From contig JAYOEY010000011.1 of assembly GCA_038116945.1 (NCBI GenBank), positions 1-64,000 on the forward strand: 64,000 nucleotides of DNA, given 5' to 3'. Under the pieces are notes generated by a model. It was not told the origin of the DNA. It did not search any database and saw only the letters and a program-made list of their open reading frames with translations. Positions 15,710 to 24,084 of this stretch are shown here, one piece after another; position 1 is the first letter of the stretch; every line of letters starts with the position of its first letter. Position numbers and translations under genes: made by a program. The stretch is from JAYOEY01 sp038116945. GTDB lineage: Bacteria > Pseudomonadota > Alphaproteobacteria > MPNO01 > UBA2964.

Positions 15710-16669
15710 GTGAAGCTCATGCGTCTGATGAAGGACATTGTCCGACCGCTGGTGTATTTCCTGCCGGACCATATCCACCGTCAAAGGCGCAATGCCGCGT
15801 TGAAATCCAGCCTTCCGCCGGTTTCGAAGACGCAGCTTGCCGATCAGCTCCTGAAACTGGAGATTCCGCCGCGCTCCGTCGTTCTGGTCCATAGTTCTCT
15901 CAAGGCGTTCGGGTATGTCGAGGGCGGGCCAGCGGCGGTCGTGGACGCGCTCGTCGATGCGTTCGTCACCCGAAACCGGGGCACGGTCATGCTGCCGACT
16001 TTTTCGATCAAGGGGACGATGCATGGCGCGCTATCGTCCGGAGAGGTCTTCGACGTCGTTTCGACGCCCTCCAACCTTGGCGCCATTCCCGAAACGTTTC
16101 GGCGGCATCCCCAGGCGCGAAGAAGCCTGCATCCGACCCATTCCTTCGCAGCGATCGGCCCGGATGCGGATCGTTTGGTCGAAAGCCACCACACCTGCGG
16201 CACGAGTTTCGGGGCGGATTCGCCGATGGCCAGAATGCTCGAGTTTCCCAGCTATATCCTGGGGCTCGGCACAAACCTCGGAACCGTCACATTTTATCAT
16301 TGCCTCGAGGAGATCGAGAGCGGTTTTCCGATCGACGTGTTTACGGCGGATTCACCTGTTTCGGCGGAATGCCGCGGGTATGACGGGAAAGTGTATCGTC
16401 TTTCCTTGAACGCCCATGACAGCTCAATTGCGCGGACCCGGATAGACCGGCTGGAAAACAGCGAAATTCGGGACTTCTTTACGCGGCGGCTCGAACGAAA
16501 TGCGGGTCTCAGCTGGCATCGGGTCGGCGAGGCCCGGTCATGGCTGGTGGAGGCGGCCGCGTTCTATGACGAGATCCGAGGCCTGATGTTGCGCGGCATG
16601 ACGATCTACAGCCGTCCTTCGCAGATTGAGGCATTCGAACGAAACGATGAAACTGCGGTTCGCTGCTGA
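15710..16669 (+). CDS. AAC(3)-fold (Antibiotic_NAT) acetyltransferase, probably glycan-directed
   Basis: The 319-residue protein belongs to the aminoglycoside 3-N-acetyltransferase fold. Visible blocks are VVLVHSSLKAFGYVEGGPAA, TVMLPTFS, NLGAIPETFR, RSLHPTHSFAAIGPDA, CGTSFGADSPMARMLE and YILGLGTNLGTVTFYH. These give the acetyl-CoA site and the conserved His/Ser/Asp residues. The fold is used by true resistance enzymes and by sugar or metabolite acetyltransferases. The 50-residue N-terminal extension, and a following gene of polysaccharide-locus type, favour a cell-surface glycan substrate. Translation appears to begin at GTG 15710, with GAGAGG five bases upstream. No transposon or resistance context is present. 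Aminoglycoside resistance should not be assumed. Confidence 0.82.
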   Translation: MKLMRLMKDIVRPLVYFLPDHIHRQRRNAALKSSLPPVSKTQLADQLLKLEIPPRSVVLVHSSLKAFGYVEGGPAAVVDALVDAFVTRNRGTVMLPTFSIKGTMHGALSSGEVFDVVSTPSNLGAIPETFRRHPQARRSLHPTHSFAAIGPDADRLVESHHTCGTSFGADSPMARMLEFPSYILGLGTNLGTVTFYHCLEEIESGFPIDVFTADSPVSAECRGYDGKVYRLSLNAHDSSIARTRIDRLENSEIRDFFTRRLERNAGLSWHRVGEARSWLVEAAAFYDEIRGLMLRGMTIYSRPSQIEAFERNDETAVRC

Positions 16670-16686
16670 ACCCGGCTGGAGCGACG

Positions 16687-17901
16687 ATGAGTTTCAAGAA
16701 CAACGTTAAAAGGCTGGTTCCGGATAGTCTGCTCGAGAAATATTACGCCTTCCAGCTGGACCGCCGGCTTCCCGATTCTGCGCGCCGGCAGGACAGGCTC
16801 GACCGCCGGGGGCCGCCAAGCGAGGACCCGGGATGCCAAGCGGCGATTTCGGTGATCCTCGCATGGCTGTGCCGCGCGCAGGATTTTTCCGCTACGGGCG
16901 ACGGCGGCGTCGCCAGACAGTTTTGCTATCTGAACGGTTGGGGAGATTCCTATCCGGAAACAACCGGTTACATTGTCCCGACGTTTCTGTCAGAAGCCGA
17001 GATACAGGCCGACGACTCGCTGTACAGGCGCGCCGAGCGGATGCTGGACTGGCTCGTCGCCATTCAGTTGCCGCAAGGCGCCTTTCAGGGGGGGCTGGTG
17101 ACGCACCGGCCCGTGGTCCCGGTCACTTTCAACACGGGACAAATTCTTCTTGGCCTTGCCGCAGGGGCAGGGACGTCCGGGAAAGAGGAATATCTGTCGG
17201 CAATGCATCGAGCGGCGTCCTGGCTTGTCGAGACCCAGGATGCGGACGGGGCCTGGCGCCGTTTTCCGACGCCGTTCGCAGCGCCCGGCGAGAAAGTCTA
17301 CGAGACTCACGTATCCTGGGGCCTCTTTGAAGCGGAGAGGGTCGCCCCTGGCAACGGCTACGGCGATGCGGGGCTCAGACAGGTCCGGTGGGCCCTTTCG
17401 AAACAGGCGCCGAACGGCTGGTTCCAGGATTGCTGTCTCGATGCGCCTCAACGCCCGCTGACCCATACGATCGCCTATGCGCTGCGAGGAGTCCTGGAAG
17501 CCTACCGGCTTTGCGAAGACCGGATATTTCTTGACGCGGGCATTCGGACCGCGGATTCCCTGGTCGAATGCGTCCGGGACGACGGGTTCCTGTCGGGCAG
17601 GTTTGACAGCCAGTGGCGCCCCATGGCCGCATGGGACTGCCTTACGGGGGCGGCTCAGCTGGCCTTTTGCTGGTTCCAGCTTTATCGCTGGACCGGAAAC
17701 CCGCGATATCTGGAGGCCGGGTGCAGGGTGAACTCCTATGTCCGGCGCACGATCAGGACCGAAGGCGACCCCGACCTTGTCGGCGGCGTCGGCGGCTCGT
17801 TCCCGATTTCCGGAGATTACGGGAGATACCAGTACCTCAACTGGGCCGCAAAGTTTTGCATCGACGCCTTTCGGCAGGAACTTGCCGTTGCGCGGACGTG
17901 A
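16687..17901 (+). CDS. Alpha/alpha-toroid protein of the polysaccharide-locus type
   Basis: The 404-residue protein has repeated helical motifs of the six-hairpin or prenyltransferase-like toroid: MLDWLVAIQLPQGAFQGG, FNTGQILLGLAAG, AASWLVETQDADGAWRRF, ETHVSWGLFEAERV, WFQDCCLD and LTHTIAYALRGVLEAYRL. Proteins with this pattern occur in capsule and O-antigen clusters, often poorly annotated, and may bind or process oligosaccharide. There is no signal peptide, so it is probably cytoplasmic. It follows the AAC(3)-like gene by 17 bp with GGAG before the ATG, so the two form an operon. No glycosyltransferase, Wzx or Wzy is adjacent, so this is a detached pair. No enzymatic activity can be assigned. 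Confidence 0.7.
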   Translation: MSFKNNVKRLVPDSLLEKYYAFQLDRRLPDSARRQDRLDRRGPPSEDPGCQAAISVILAWLCRAQDFSATGDGGVARQFCYLNGWGDSYPETTGYIVPTFLSEAEIQADDSLYRRAERMLDWLVAIQLPQGAFQGGLVTHRPVVPVTFNTGQILLGLAAGAGTSGKEEYLSAMHRAASWLVETQDADGAWRRFPTPFAAPGEKVYETHVSWGLFEAERVAPGNGYGDAGLRQVRWALSKQAPNGWFQDCCLDAPQRPLTHTIAYALRGVLEAYRLCEDRIFLDAGIRTADSLVECVRDDGFLSGRFDSQWRPMAAWDCLTGAAQLAFCWFQLYRWTGNPRYLEAGCRVNSYVRRTIRTEGDPDLVGGVGGSFPISGDYGRYQYLNWAAKFCIDAFRQELAVART

Positions 17902-17954
17902 CGCGCTGTCCGCAGATGCCCTCGGCTTGACTTCAGACTCCGGCTCTCCCCGTC

Positions 17955-19514
17955 TTACGCCACCGCGGCATTGGCCTTCTTCCATGCGTCGGCGAGGCTC
18001 TTGCGGTCGAGCTTGCCGCGATCGTTCTTGGGAAGCGACTCCACGAAAATCACCTGCTTCGGCGTCTTGAACGGGGCCAGCGTTTCGCCGCAATGGGCGA
18101 TCACGGCCTCGGCCGTCAGGCCGCTGTCCGCGCGCGGGACGACGTAGGCGACGACTTCCTCCCCATAGACCCTGTCGGGCACGCCGCAGGCGGCGCCATC
18201 CTCGATATCCGGGTGGCGGGCGAGGATATTGTCGATCTCGACCGGCGAGATATTGACCCCGCCGCGGATGATCAGGTCCTTGAGGCGTCCTACCACCGTT
18301 AGATGCCCGTCCTCGTCGAACTGGCCCAGATCGCCGGTCCGGTGCTCGTCGGGCAGCTTCTCCACCCGCCCGTCGAAATGCAGATAGCCCCATGATTTCT
18401 GCGGGCCGGAGACGACGATCTCGCCCGGCTCGCCATTGGGGACTTCGCTGTCGCCGTCCATCAGCCGGATGTTCTGGTATTTGAGCGGCAGCCCGATGGT
18501 GCCGATCTTGCGGTCCGTGCCGCGGTGACTGCACATCAGCCCGCCCTCCGAACAGCCTGCCGACTGGCAGATTCGGATGCCGTATCGTTCCTCGAACCGG
18601 ACCCAGTTTTCCGGCAGCATCGGCGCCGACGACGTCATCATCAGACGCAGGTGCGGGATGTCGCGCGCGTGGATATCGACCGGCTCAACGAGGAACATGT
18701 TGAGGATGGTCGGTACCGCAACGCCGATATCGATCTCGTATTTCCGCACCCAGTCGAAATAGCGGCTGCGCGAAAACCGTTTCGCCATATAGACAGTCGC
18801 CCCGCGCGACAGCGGCCCGCCGAGGCTCATGTTCTGCGACGACAGCCAGGTCCAGGACCGGCTGTCGAGGATATGGTCTTTGTCCGTCATGCCGACCGCA
18901 TCGGCTGTGGCATCGTAATTCGGCCAGATCGCCGAATGGGCCTGCAGCACGCCCTTGGGTTTCGCCTCTGTCCCGGAGGTATAAAAGATCACCGCGATAT
19001 CGCCCGGGCCGCACACCTCGTCGATGTCGTCTTTGTCGGAACAGTCTTCGATGGCGCCGAAGAAGCCGGTAGAGCCGCCGTCTTCGCGCCACTCGCCGAG
19101 CGCCATCCACTCGGCATCGCCGGCATGGTCGCGCAACTCCTCGAGCCCGATCCCCTCCTGCACCAGCAGCAGTTTCGGGGCGATGGCGGAAATGATCTCC
19201 GCAATATGAGAGCGGTTCATCTCGACATTCGCGGTGGCGATGGTGGCGCCGTAGCGCTGCACCCCGAGGAACACGGCGAGAAACTCAGCCGAGTTTTCCG
19301 ACAGCATCAGCACGCGGTCGTTTGCCCCGATTTCCCGGTCGCGGAAGAAATGCGCCATCCGGTTGCCGAGCCGCCACAAATTGCGGTAGCTCAGGATTTT
19401 CCCGTCCTGGTCGATTGACACCATGTAGGGCTTGTCGCCGAACGCTTTCGCCTGATCGGCGAGGATGCGGCGAACCGGCCTGTATTCCGTTTCTTTTGCG
19501 CTCCCCATGAACAA
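17955..19514 (-). CDS. AMP-forming acyl-CoA synthetase (ANL family)
   Basis: The 519-residue protein has all ANL adenylation motifs: the P-loop-like IFYTSGTEAKPKG, the A5-type QSAGCSEGG, the A7 HRTGDLG, the hinge GRLKDLIIRGGVNISPVEID and the C-terminal catalytic lysine block LPKNDRGKLDRK. It activates a carboxylic acid to the adenylate and then the CoA thioester. The substrate is not predictable from these motifs. It resembles the synthetase at 20556-22133 closely in layout; for example, both have an EMN..(H/Y) block about 100 residues in. It converges with the toroid gene. The ATG at 19508 (MGSAKE) is an alternative start. Confidence 0.9.
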   Translation of the reverse strand: MFMGSAKETEYRPVRRILADQAKAFGDKPYMVSIDQDGKILSYRNLWRLGNRMAHFFRDREIGANDRVLMLSENSAEFLAVFLGVQRYGATIATANVEMNRSHIAEIISAIAPKLLLVQEGIGLEELRDHAGDAEWMALGEWREDGGSTGFFGAIEDCSDKDDIDEVCGPGDIAVIFYTSGTEAKPKGVLQAHSAIWPNYDATADAVGMTDKDHILDSRSWTWLSSQNMSLGGPLSRGATVYMAKRFSRSRYFDWVRKYEIDIGVAVPTILNMFLVEPVDIHARDIPHLRLMMTSSAPMLPENWVRFEERYGIRICQSAGCSEGGLMCSHRGTDRKIGTIGLPLKYQNIRLMDGDSEVPNGEPGEIVVSGPQKSWGYLHFDGRVEKLPDEHRTGDLGQFDEDGHLTVVGRLKDLIIRGGVNISPVEIDNILARHPDIEDGAACGVPDRVYGEEVVAYVVPRADSGLTAEAVIAHCGETLAPFKTPKQVIFVESLPKNDRGKLDRKSLADAWKKANAAVA

Positions 19515-19616
19515 ACGCTATCACGCGGTCCGCAAAACAGACAATCGCGCATGGCGCGGTTGGCAGCGGGGATTTTCCCGCTAAAGTGCCGCGCGGTTTC
19601 CAGAGAAGGAAGAATT

Positions 19617-20531
19617 TTGTCCGATCAGCCCGATACGCGGTCCGGTCCGATGGCGCTGCTCACCTCGCCGGTCACGGCGGCGATCGCCACGGCTTTCCTG
19701 TGGGCCAGCACGACGGTGGTGGTGCGTTATTTTCACGAGGAAATCCCGCCGCTCAGCCTGTCCTTCTGGCGGACGACGGTGGCGTTCCTCATCCTGCTGC
19801 CGTTCGCCGCGCCGGCGCTGCGAACCCAGTGGCCGATCGTCGTCGCCAACCTGAAATGGCTGGCGCTGCTCGCGCTGCTGCTGTGGGTCGGCGGCAACGC
19901 TTTGCTGTTTCTCTCGCTGCAATACACCATCGCGCTCAACGCCGCGGTCATCAACTCTACCGAGCCGATCTTCATCGTGCTGTTCGCCGCGCTGATCTTT
20001 CGCGACCCGTTTACCTGGCGGCAGGGGGCGGGACTCGCGCTATCGCTTGCCGGCGTTCTGACGCTGGTCGCGCAGGGGTCGCTGGGCCGTCTCGCGTCGC
20101 TCGAATTCAACATCGGCGACCTGATCGTGACCTGCGCCTATCTGTCCTGGGGGCTTTATGTCGTGTTCCTGAGAAAGGCGCCGCACCAGCTCGATCACAA
20201 GCTGCTGCTATGTGCGCTCCTGGGGATCGGCGCGGTGTTCATGCTGCCGCTGCACCTGGCGGAGATCGCCTTTGTGCGCCCGATGCCGGTAAACGGCACC
20301 GTCGCGCTGACCGTGATCGGACTCGCCATCGGACCCGGCGTCCTCTCGATGCTGATGTGGAACTACACCATCCGCCAGATCGGCCCGGCGCGGGCGGGAC
20401 AGTTCATTCACACCATTCCGGCCTTTACCGTGGTCATGGCGCTGGTCTTCCTCGACGAAACGCTCCGGGCGTTTCACATCGTCGGAATCGTGCTGATCGC
20501 GATCGGGCTGGTGGTGGCGTCGCGGAAATAG
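19617..20531 (+). CDS. EamA/DMT-family permease
   Basis: A 304-residue hydrophobic protein with about ten membrane segments in two EamA repeats. Examples are AIATAFLWASTTVVVRYF near the start of repeat 1, AAVINSTEPIFIVLFAALIF at its end, and GDLIVTCAYLSWGLYVVFL at the start of repeat 2. DMT permeases export metabolites or amino acids, or import small solutes. I favour the TTG at 19617, because AAGGAAG precedes it at good spacing; the ATG at 19650 (MALLTSPVT) is the alternative. The gene lies between two minus-strand acyl-CoA synthetase genes and is divergent from one and convergent with the other. Confidence 0.87.
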   Translation: MSDQPDTRSGPMALLTSPVTAAIATAFLWASTTVVVRYFHEEIPPLSLSFWRTTVAFLILLPFAAPALRTQWPIVVANLKWLALLALLLWVGGNALLFLSLQYTIALNAAVINSTEPIFIVLFAALIFRDPFTWRQGAGLALSLAGVLTLVAQGSLGRLASLEFNIGDLIVTCAYLSWGLYVVFLRKAPHQLDHKLLLCALLGIGAVFMLPLHLAEIAFVRPMPVNGTVALTVIGLAIGPGVLSMLMWNYTIRQIGPARAGQFIHTIPAFTVVMALVFLDETLRAFHIVGIVLIAIGLVVASRK

Positions 20532-20555
20532 TTTGGTTGTGCCGCAGTTCGGAAA

Positions 20556-22133
20556 CTACTTCCCGAACTCTTCCTTCCACTCTTCCAGCAATTGAAGCCG
20601 GTGCATCTTGCCGCGTTCGGTCTTGGGCAGGCGGTCGCGGACAACTACCTGCTTCGGCATGCGGAACTCGGGCAGCCTGCCGGCGCAGTGGGCCAGCACC
20701 GCCTCCGCCGTGGTCGACCGCCCGTCCTTCGGCGCGACATAGCACACGACCTCTTCGCCGTAGATCGGGTCCGGCACGCCGATGGTGGCGGCCTCGGCAA
20801 GATCGGACATCTGCAGCAGGATATTGTCGATCTCGGCCGGCGAGATATTGACCCCGCCGCGGATGATCAGGTCCTTGGCGCGGCCGGTGATCCGCACGTA
20901 GCCTTCCTCGTCCATGACGCCGAGGTCGCCGGTGCGCAGCCGGTCGCGGGCGTGGATCTGCTCGTCGCCGTTCTCGTCGAGATAGCGGTACAGGTTGGTT
21001 TCGAATCCGCCCAGCTCGACCTCGCCCATCTCGCCGCGCGGCAGCTCGTTTCCGTTCTCGTCGACGATGGCGAGTTCCAGATAGTCCAGCGGGCGGCCGA
21101 CCGTGCCGAACTTGCGGGAATGCTCGTTCGACACTCCGATCCAGCCGACCTCGGAACAGCCGTAACCCTGCGCTACGGGGACGCCGTATTTCTCCTCGAA
21201 CTGTTTCCATGTCTCCGGCATCAGGGGCGCGGACGACGAGGTCATGAAGCGCAGATGCGGGATGTCGCGATGATGGATATCGATCGGCCGGTTCAGGAAC
21301 ATGGCGAGACCGGTCGGGTTGCAGACGCCGATGGTCGCCCGGTTGTCGCGTACCCAGTTGAAATAGCGGCTCTGCGAAAAATGGCGGGCGAGGATCAGCG
21401 TCGCGCCCTTGTAGAGCGAACTCAGCCCCGACAGCACCTGCGCCGAAATCCAGTTAAAGGCCCTGAATTCCAGAATCCGGTCGTCTTCCGTCATGCCGAG
21501 CGCCTCCGCCGTCGGCGGGGTGTTCGAGATCAGCTCGCGGAAGGTGACGATCACGCCCTTGGGCGCCGACGCGGTGCCGGAGGTATAGTAGATCGAAGCG
21601 TCGTCCTCCCACCGGCTGACCGGTTCGACCGGGTCGGGCGGGAACAGCTCAAGCTCGCCGTAAAAGCCGGTGCTGGCGAATTCCGAATGCCATTCGCCGA
21701 GCGGCATCCAGTCGCCCGGGGTCACGGCGGCGAGCCGGTCGGCGTCGATGCGCGTTTCGGAATCTTCGAACAGGGTGAGTTTCGGCTTGAGTGCGCTGAG
21801 AATGCGCTCGAAATAGACCGCGTTCATCTCCACATGGATGGTGCAGACGGTCGCGCCGTATGCCATGACGCCGATATAGACGGCGAGATGCTCGATGCGG
21901 TTGTTCGACAACATCGCGACCCGGTCGTTCGGGCCGATCCCTTCCGATTTCAGGAACTGCGCCATGCGGTTCGCGATATCGCGAAACTGGCCGTATGTAA
22001 TCGATTTGTTCTGGTCGACGCTGTGGATGAAGGTTTTGTCCGGGAACCGGTCCGCGTTCCGGTCGATCCAGTCGCGCAGGCTCGTCTCGGGGGCGTTTGT
22101 GCCGCTGGTTCGTTGATCCGCAGGCTGATTCAT
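20556..22133 (-). CDS. AMP-forming acyl-CoA synthetase (ANL family), paralogue of 17955-19514
   Basis: The 525-residue protein has the same motif series: IYYTSGTASAPKGV, QGYGCSEVGW, LRTGDLGVMDEEG, GRAKDLIIRGGVNISPAEID and LPKTERGKMHR, ending in the catalytic-lysine region. It probably makes a CoA thioester of an organic acid. It shares long stretches of layout and wording with the synthetase at 17955, including DIHHRDIPHLRFMTSSSAPL against DIHARDIPHLRLMMTSSAPM, so one probably arose by duplication. It is divergent from boxC across a 257-bp region and may be co-regulated with it. Benzoate or a hydroxybenzoate is a candidate substrate, but the benzoate-CoA-ligase-like gene at 28963 is the better one. 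Confidence 0.9.
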   Translation of the reverse strand: MNQPADQRTSGTNAPETSLRDWIDRNADRFPDKTFIHSVDQNKSITYGQFRDIANRMAQFLKSEGIGPNDRVAMLSNNRIEHLAVYIGVMAYGATVCTIHVEMNAVYFERILSALKPKLTLFEDSETRIDADRLAAVTPGDWMPLGEWHSEFASTGFYGELELFPPDPVEPVSRWEDDASIYYTSGTASAPKGVIVTFRELISNTPPTAEALGMTEDDRILEFRAFNWISAQVLSGLSSLYKGATLILARHFSQSRYFNWVRDNRATIGVCNPTGLAMFLNRPIDIHHRDIPHLRFMTSSSAPLMPETWKQFEEKYGVPVAQGYGCSEVGWIGVSNEHSRKFGTVGRPLDYLELAIVDENGNELPRGEMGEVELGGFETNLYRYLDENGDEQIHARDRLRTGDLGVMDEEGYVRITGRAKDLIIRGGVNISPAEIDNILLQMSDLAEAATIGVPDPIYGEEVVCYVAPKDGRSTTAEAVLAHCAGRLPEFRMPKQVVVRDRLPKTERGKMHRLQLLEEWKEEFGK

Positions 22134-22233
22134 CTCATTACATGCCCGGCAGGGAAATCTGACGCGCCAAGGCGGCCCCGGCGCAGCGTCGGCGCGAGCG
22201 TTGACCCGCGGAAACCGAGTCTCTAAAATATGA

Positions 22234-22245
22234 TTGATTAGTCAA
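22234..22245. promoter_or_regulatory. Candidate operator between boxC and the divergent acyl-CoA synthetase gene
   Basis: TTGATTAGTCAA is palindromic at five of six base pairs and lies in the A+T-rich part of the 257-bp divergent region, about 100 bp from the synthetase start and 145 bp from boxC. Symmetric TTGA..TCAA sites are typical of MarR- or FadR-type repressors. Only the symmetry is seen; the factor is unknown. Confidence 0.35.
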
Positions 22246-22390
22246 CAATTAGCTATCGAAGGTTTTGTCAGCGTTGGAATTCTGCCAAAAATCTATATAG
22301 TCCGCGGTACATTTAGGCAAGCGAACGCGCCCGCTGGGAGGCGAAAGCCGGGGTCCGGAACGGGCGCCGGCGAATGGAGGAAGACAGGAA

Positions 22391-24082
22391 ATGGCTGCAC
22401 AGGACGCTGCGGCGGCGGACGCCGGCAACGAGCCGGTCCGTTTCGATACCAGCCCGGAAAAATACCGGCACTGGAAGCTGACGATCGACGGCAATGTCGC
22501 CACGCTGGCGATGGACGTCGACGAGAGCGCGACGCTGAAGCCGGGCTACGAGCTCAAGCTCAACTCCTACGATCTCGGCGTCGATATCGAGCTTTACGAC
22601 GCGATCCAGCGGCTGCGGTTCGAGCATCCGGAAGTCGGTGCGGTGATCCTGCGGTCGGCCAAGCCGAACGTGTTCTGCGCCGGCGCCAATATCAGGATGC
22701 TGGGACAGTCGACCCACGACCATAAGGTCAATTTCTGCAAATTCACCAACGAGACCCGAAACGGGATCGAGGACGCGACCGAGAACTCGCACCAGACCTA
22801 CCTGTGCGCGATCAACGGGGCGGCCGCCGGCGGCGGGTACGAGCTGGCGCTGGCGACCGACCACATCATGCTGATCGATGACGGCTCCTCGACCGTATCG
22901 CTGCCCGAACTGCCGCTGCTCGCCGTGCTGCCCGGGACCGGCGGGCTGACGCGCCTGGTCGACAAGCGCAAGGTTCGGCATGACCGCGCCGATTTCTTCT
23001 GCACCACCTCCGAAGGCATGCGCGGCAAGCGCGCGGTCGACTGGAACATCATCGACGAGAGCGTGCCCAAATCCCGCTTCGAGGAAACCGTTGCCGAACG
23101 GGCGCAGGAATTCGCCGCAAGGTCGGACCGGCCGGCCGGCGCGAAAGGCGTCACGCTGACGCCGCTCAATGTCCGGATCGACGGAGATTCCATCGAATAC
23201 GACCATGTTTCCATCGCGATCGACCGGAGCCGGAATCTCGCCGAATTCACGATTGCGGGTCCTGCCGGTGCGCCGCCTGCCGATGCCGTCGATGTGGCCG
23301 GGCTGGGCGTTGCCTTCTGGCCGTTCGCCCTGGCGCGCGAGCTTGACGCCGCGATCATGCATCTGCGTCTCAACGAGGGGGAGATCGGCACGTGGGTGTT
23401 CCGGACGAAGGGCGACGGGGCGCTGGTGGCGGCCTACGACGATCTGCTGGAACGCGAAGCCGCGGACTGGCTGGTGCGCGAGATTACGCTCTACCTCAAA
23501 CGCACGCTCAAGCGCGTCGATGTTTCCTCGCGCAGCCTGATCGCGCTGGTCGAACCGGGCAGCTGCTTTGCCGGTACGCTGCTCGAACTCGTTCTGATCG
23601 CCGACCGCTCCTATATGCTGGACGGGCCGCTGGAGGGGTCGAACCTGCCGGATGCGACCGTCACGCTGACCGGCATGAATTTCGGACCTTACCCGATGGG
23701 CAACGGGCTGACGCGGCTGGAAACCCGCCTGCTGGGCGAGCCAGACAGGGTCGAGGACGCGAAAAATTCCGTCGGCGACGTGCTGGATGCGCAGGCCGCC
23801 GACGCGCTCGGTCTCGTGACCTTCATTCCCGACGATATCGACTGGGAAGACGAGGTGCGTATCGCCATCGAGGAACGCGCGTCGTTCTCGCCCGACGGGC
23901 TGATCGGCATGGAAGCCAATCTCCGCTTTGCCGGTCCCGAAACGATGGAAACCAAGATTTTCGGCCGTTTGAGCGCGTGGCAGAACTGGATTTTCCAGCG
24001 TCCCAACGCTGCCGGCGCAGAGGGCGCGCTCAAGCTCTACGGCACCGGCCAGCGCAGCCAGTTTGACAAGAAGAGAGTATAG
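22391..24082 (+). CDS. boxC: Benzoyl-CoA-dihydrodiol lyase BoxC
   Basis: The 563-residue protein matches BoxC, which opens the 2,3-epoxide of benzoyl-CoA to 3,4-dehydroadipyl-CoA semialdehyde and formate. It has two crotonase-like halves. The first carries the oxyanion-hole type segments VILRSAKPNVFCAGANIRML and CAINGAAAGGGYELALATDH; the second contains LIALVEPGSCFAGTLLELVL. Residues near the N-terminus (PEKYRHWKLTIDG, KPGYELKLNSYDLGVDIELY) are diagnostic of BoxC. Length is normal for the family. GGAGG and AGGAA precede the ATG. The boxB gene follows after two bases, so the order is boxC-boxB. Confidence 0.96.
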   Translation: MAAQDAAAADAGNEPVRFDTSPEKYRHWKLTIDGNVATLAMDVDESATLKPGYELKLNSYDLGVDIELYDAIQRLRFEHPEVGAVILRSAKPNVFCAGANIRMLGQSTHDHKVNFCKFTNETRNGIEDATENSHQTYLCAINGAAAGGGYELALATDHIMLIDDGSSTVSLPELPLLAVLPGTGGLTRLVDKRKVRHDRADFFCTTSEGMRGKRAVDWNIIDESVPKSRFEETVAERAQEFAARSDRPAGAKGVTLTPLNVRIDGDSIEYDHVSIAIDRSRNLAEFTIAGPAGAPPADAVDVAGLGVAFWPFALARELDAAIMHLRLNEGEIGTWVFRTKGDGALVAAYDDLLEREAADWLVREITLYLKRTLKRVDVSSRSLIALVEPGSCFAGTLLELVLIADRSYMLDGPLEGSNLPDATVTLTGMNFGPYPMGNGLTRLETRLLGEPDRVEDAKNSVGDVLDAQAADALGLVTFIPDDIDWEDEVRIAIEERASFSPDGLIGMEANLRFAGPETMETKIFGRLSAWQNWIFQRPNAAGAEGALKLYGTGQRSQFDKKRV

Positions 24083-24084
24083 CC

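Noticed and set aside
15710..16669. Aminoglycoside resistance gene
   Set aside because: The fold matches AAC(3), but the N-terminal extension and the toroid partner point to glycan modification, and no mobile or resistance context is present.
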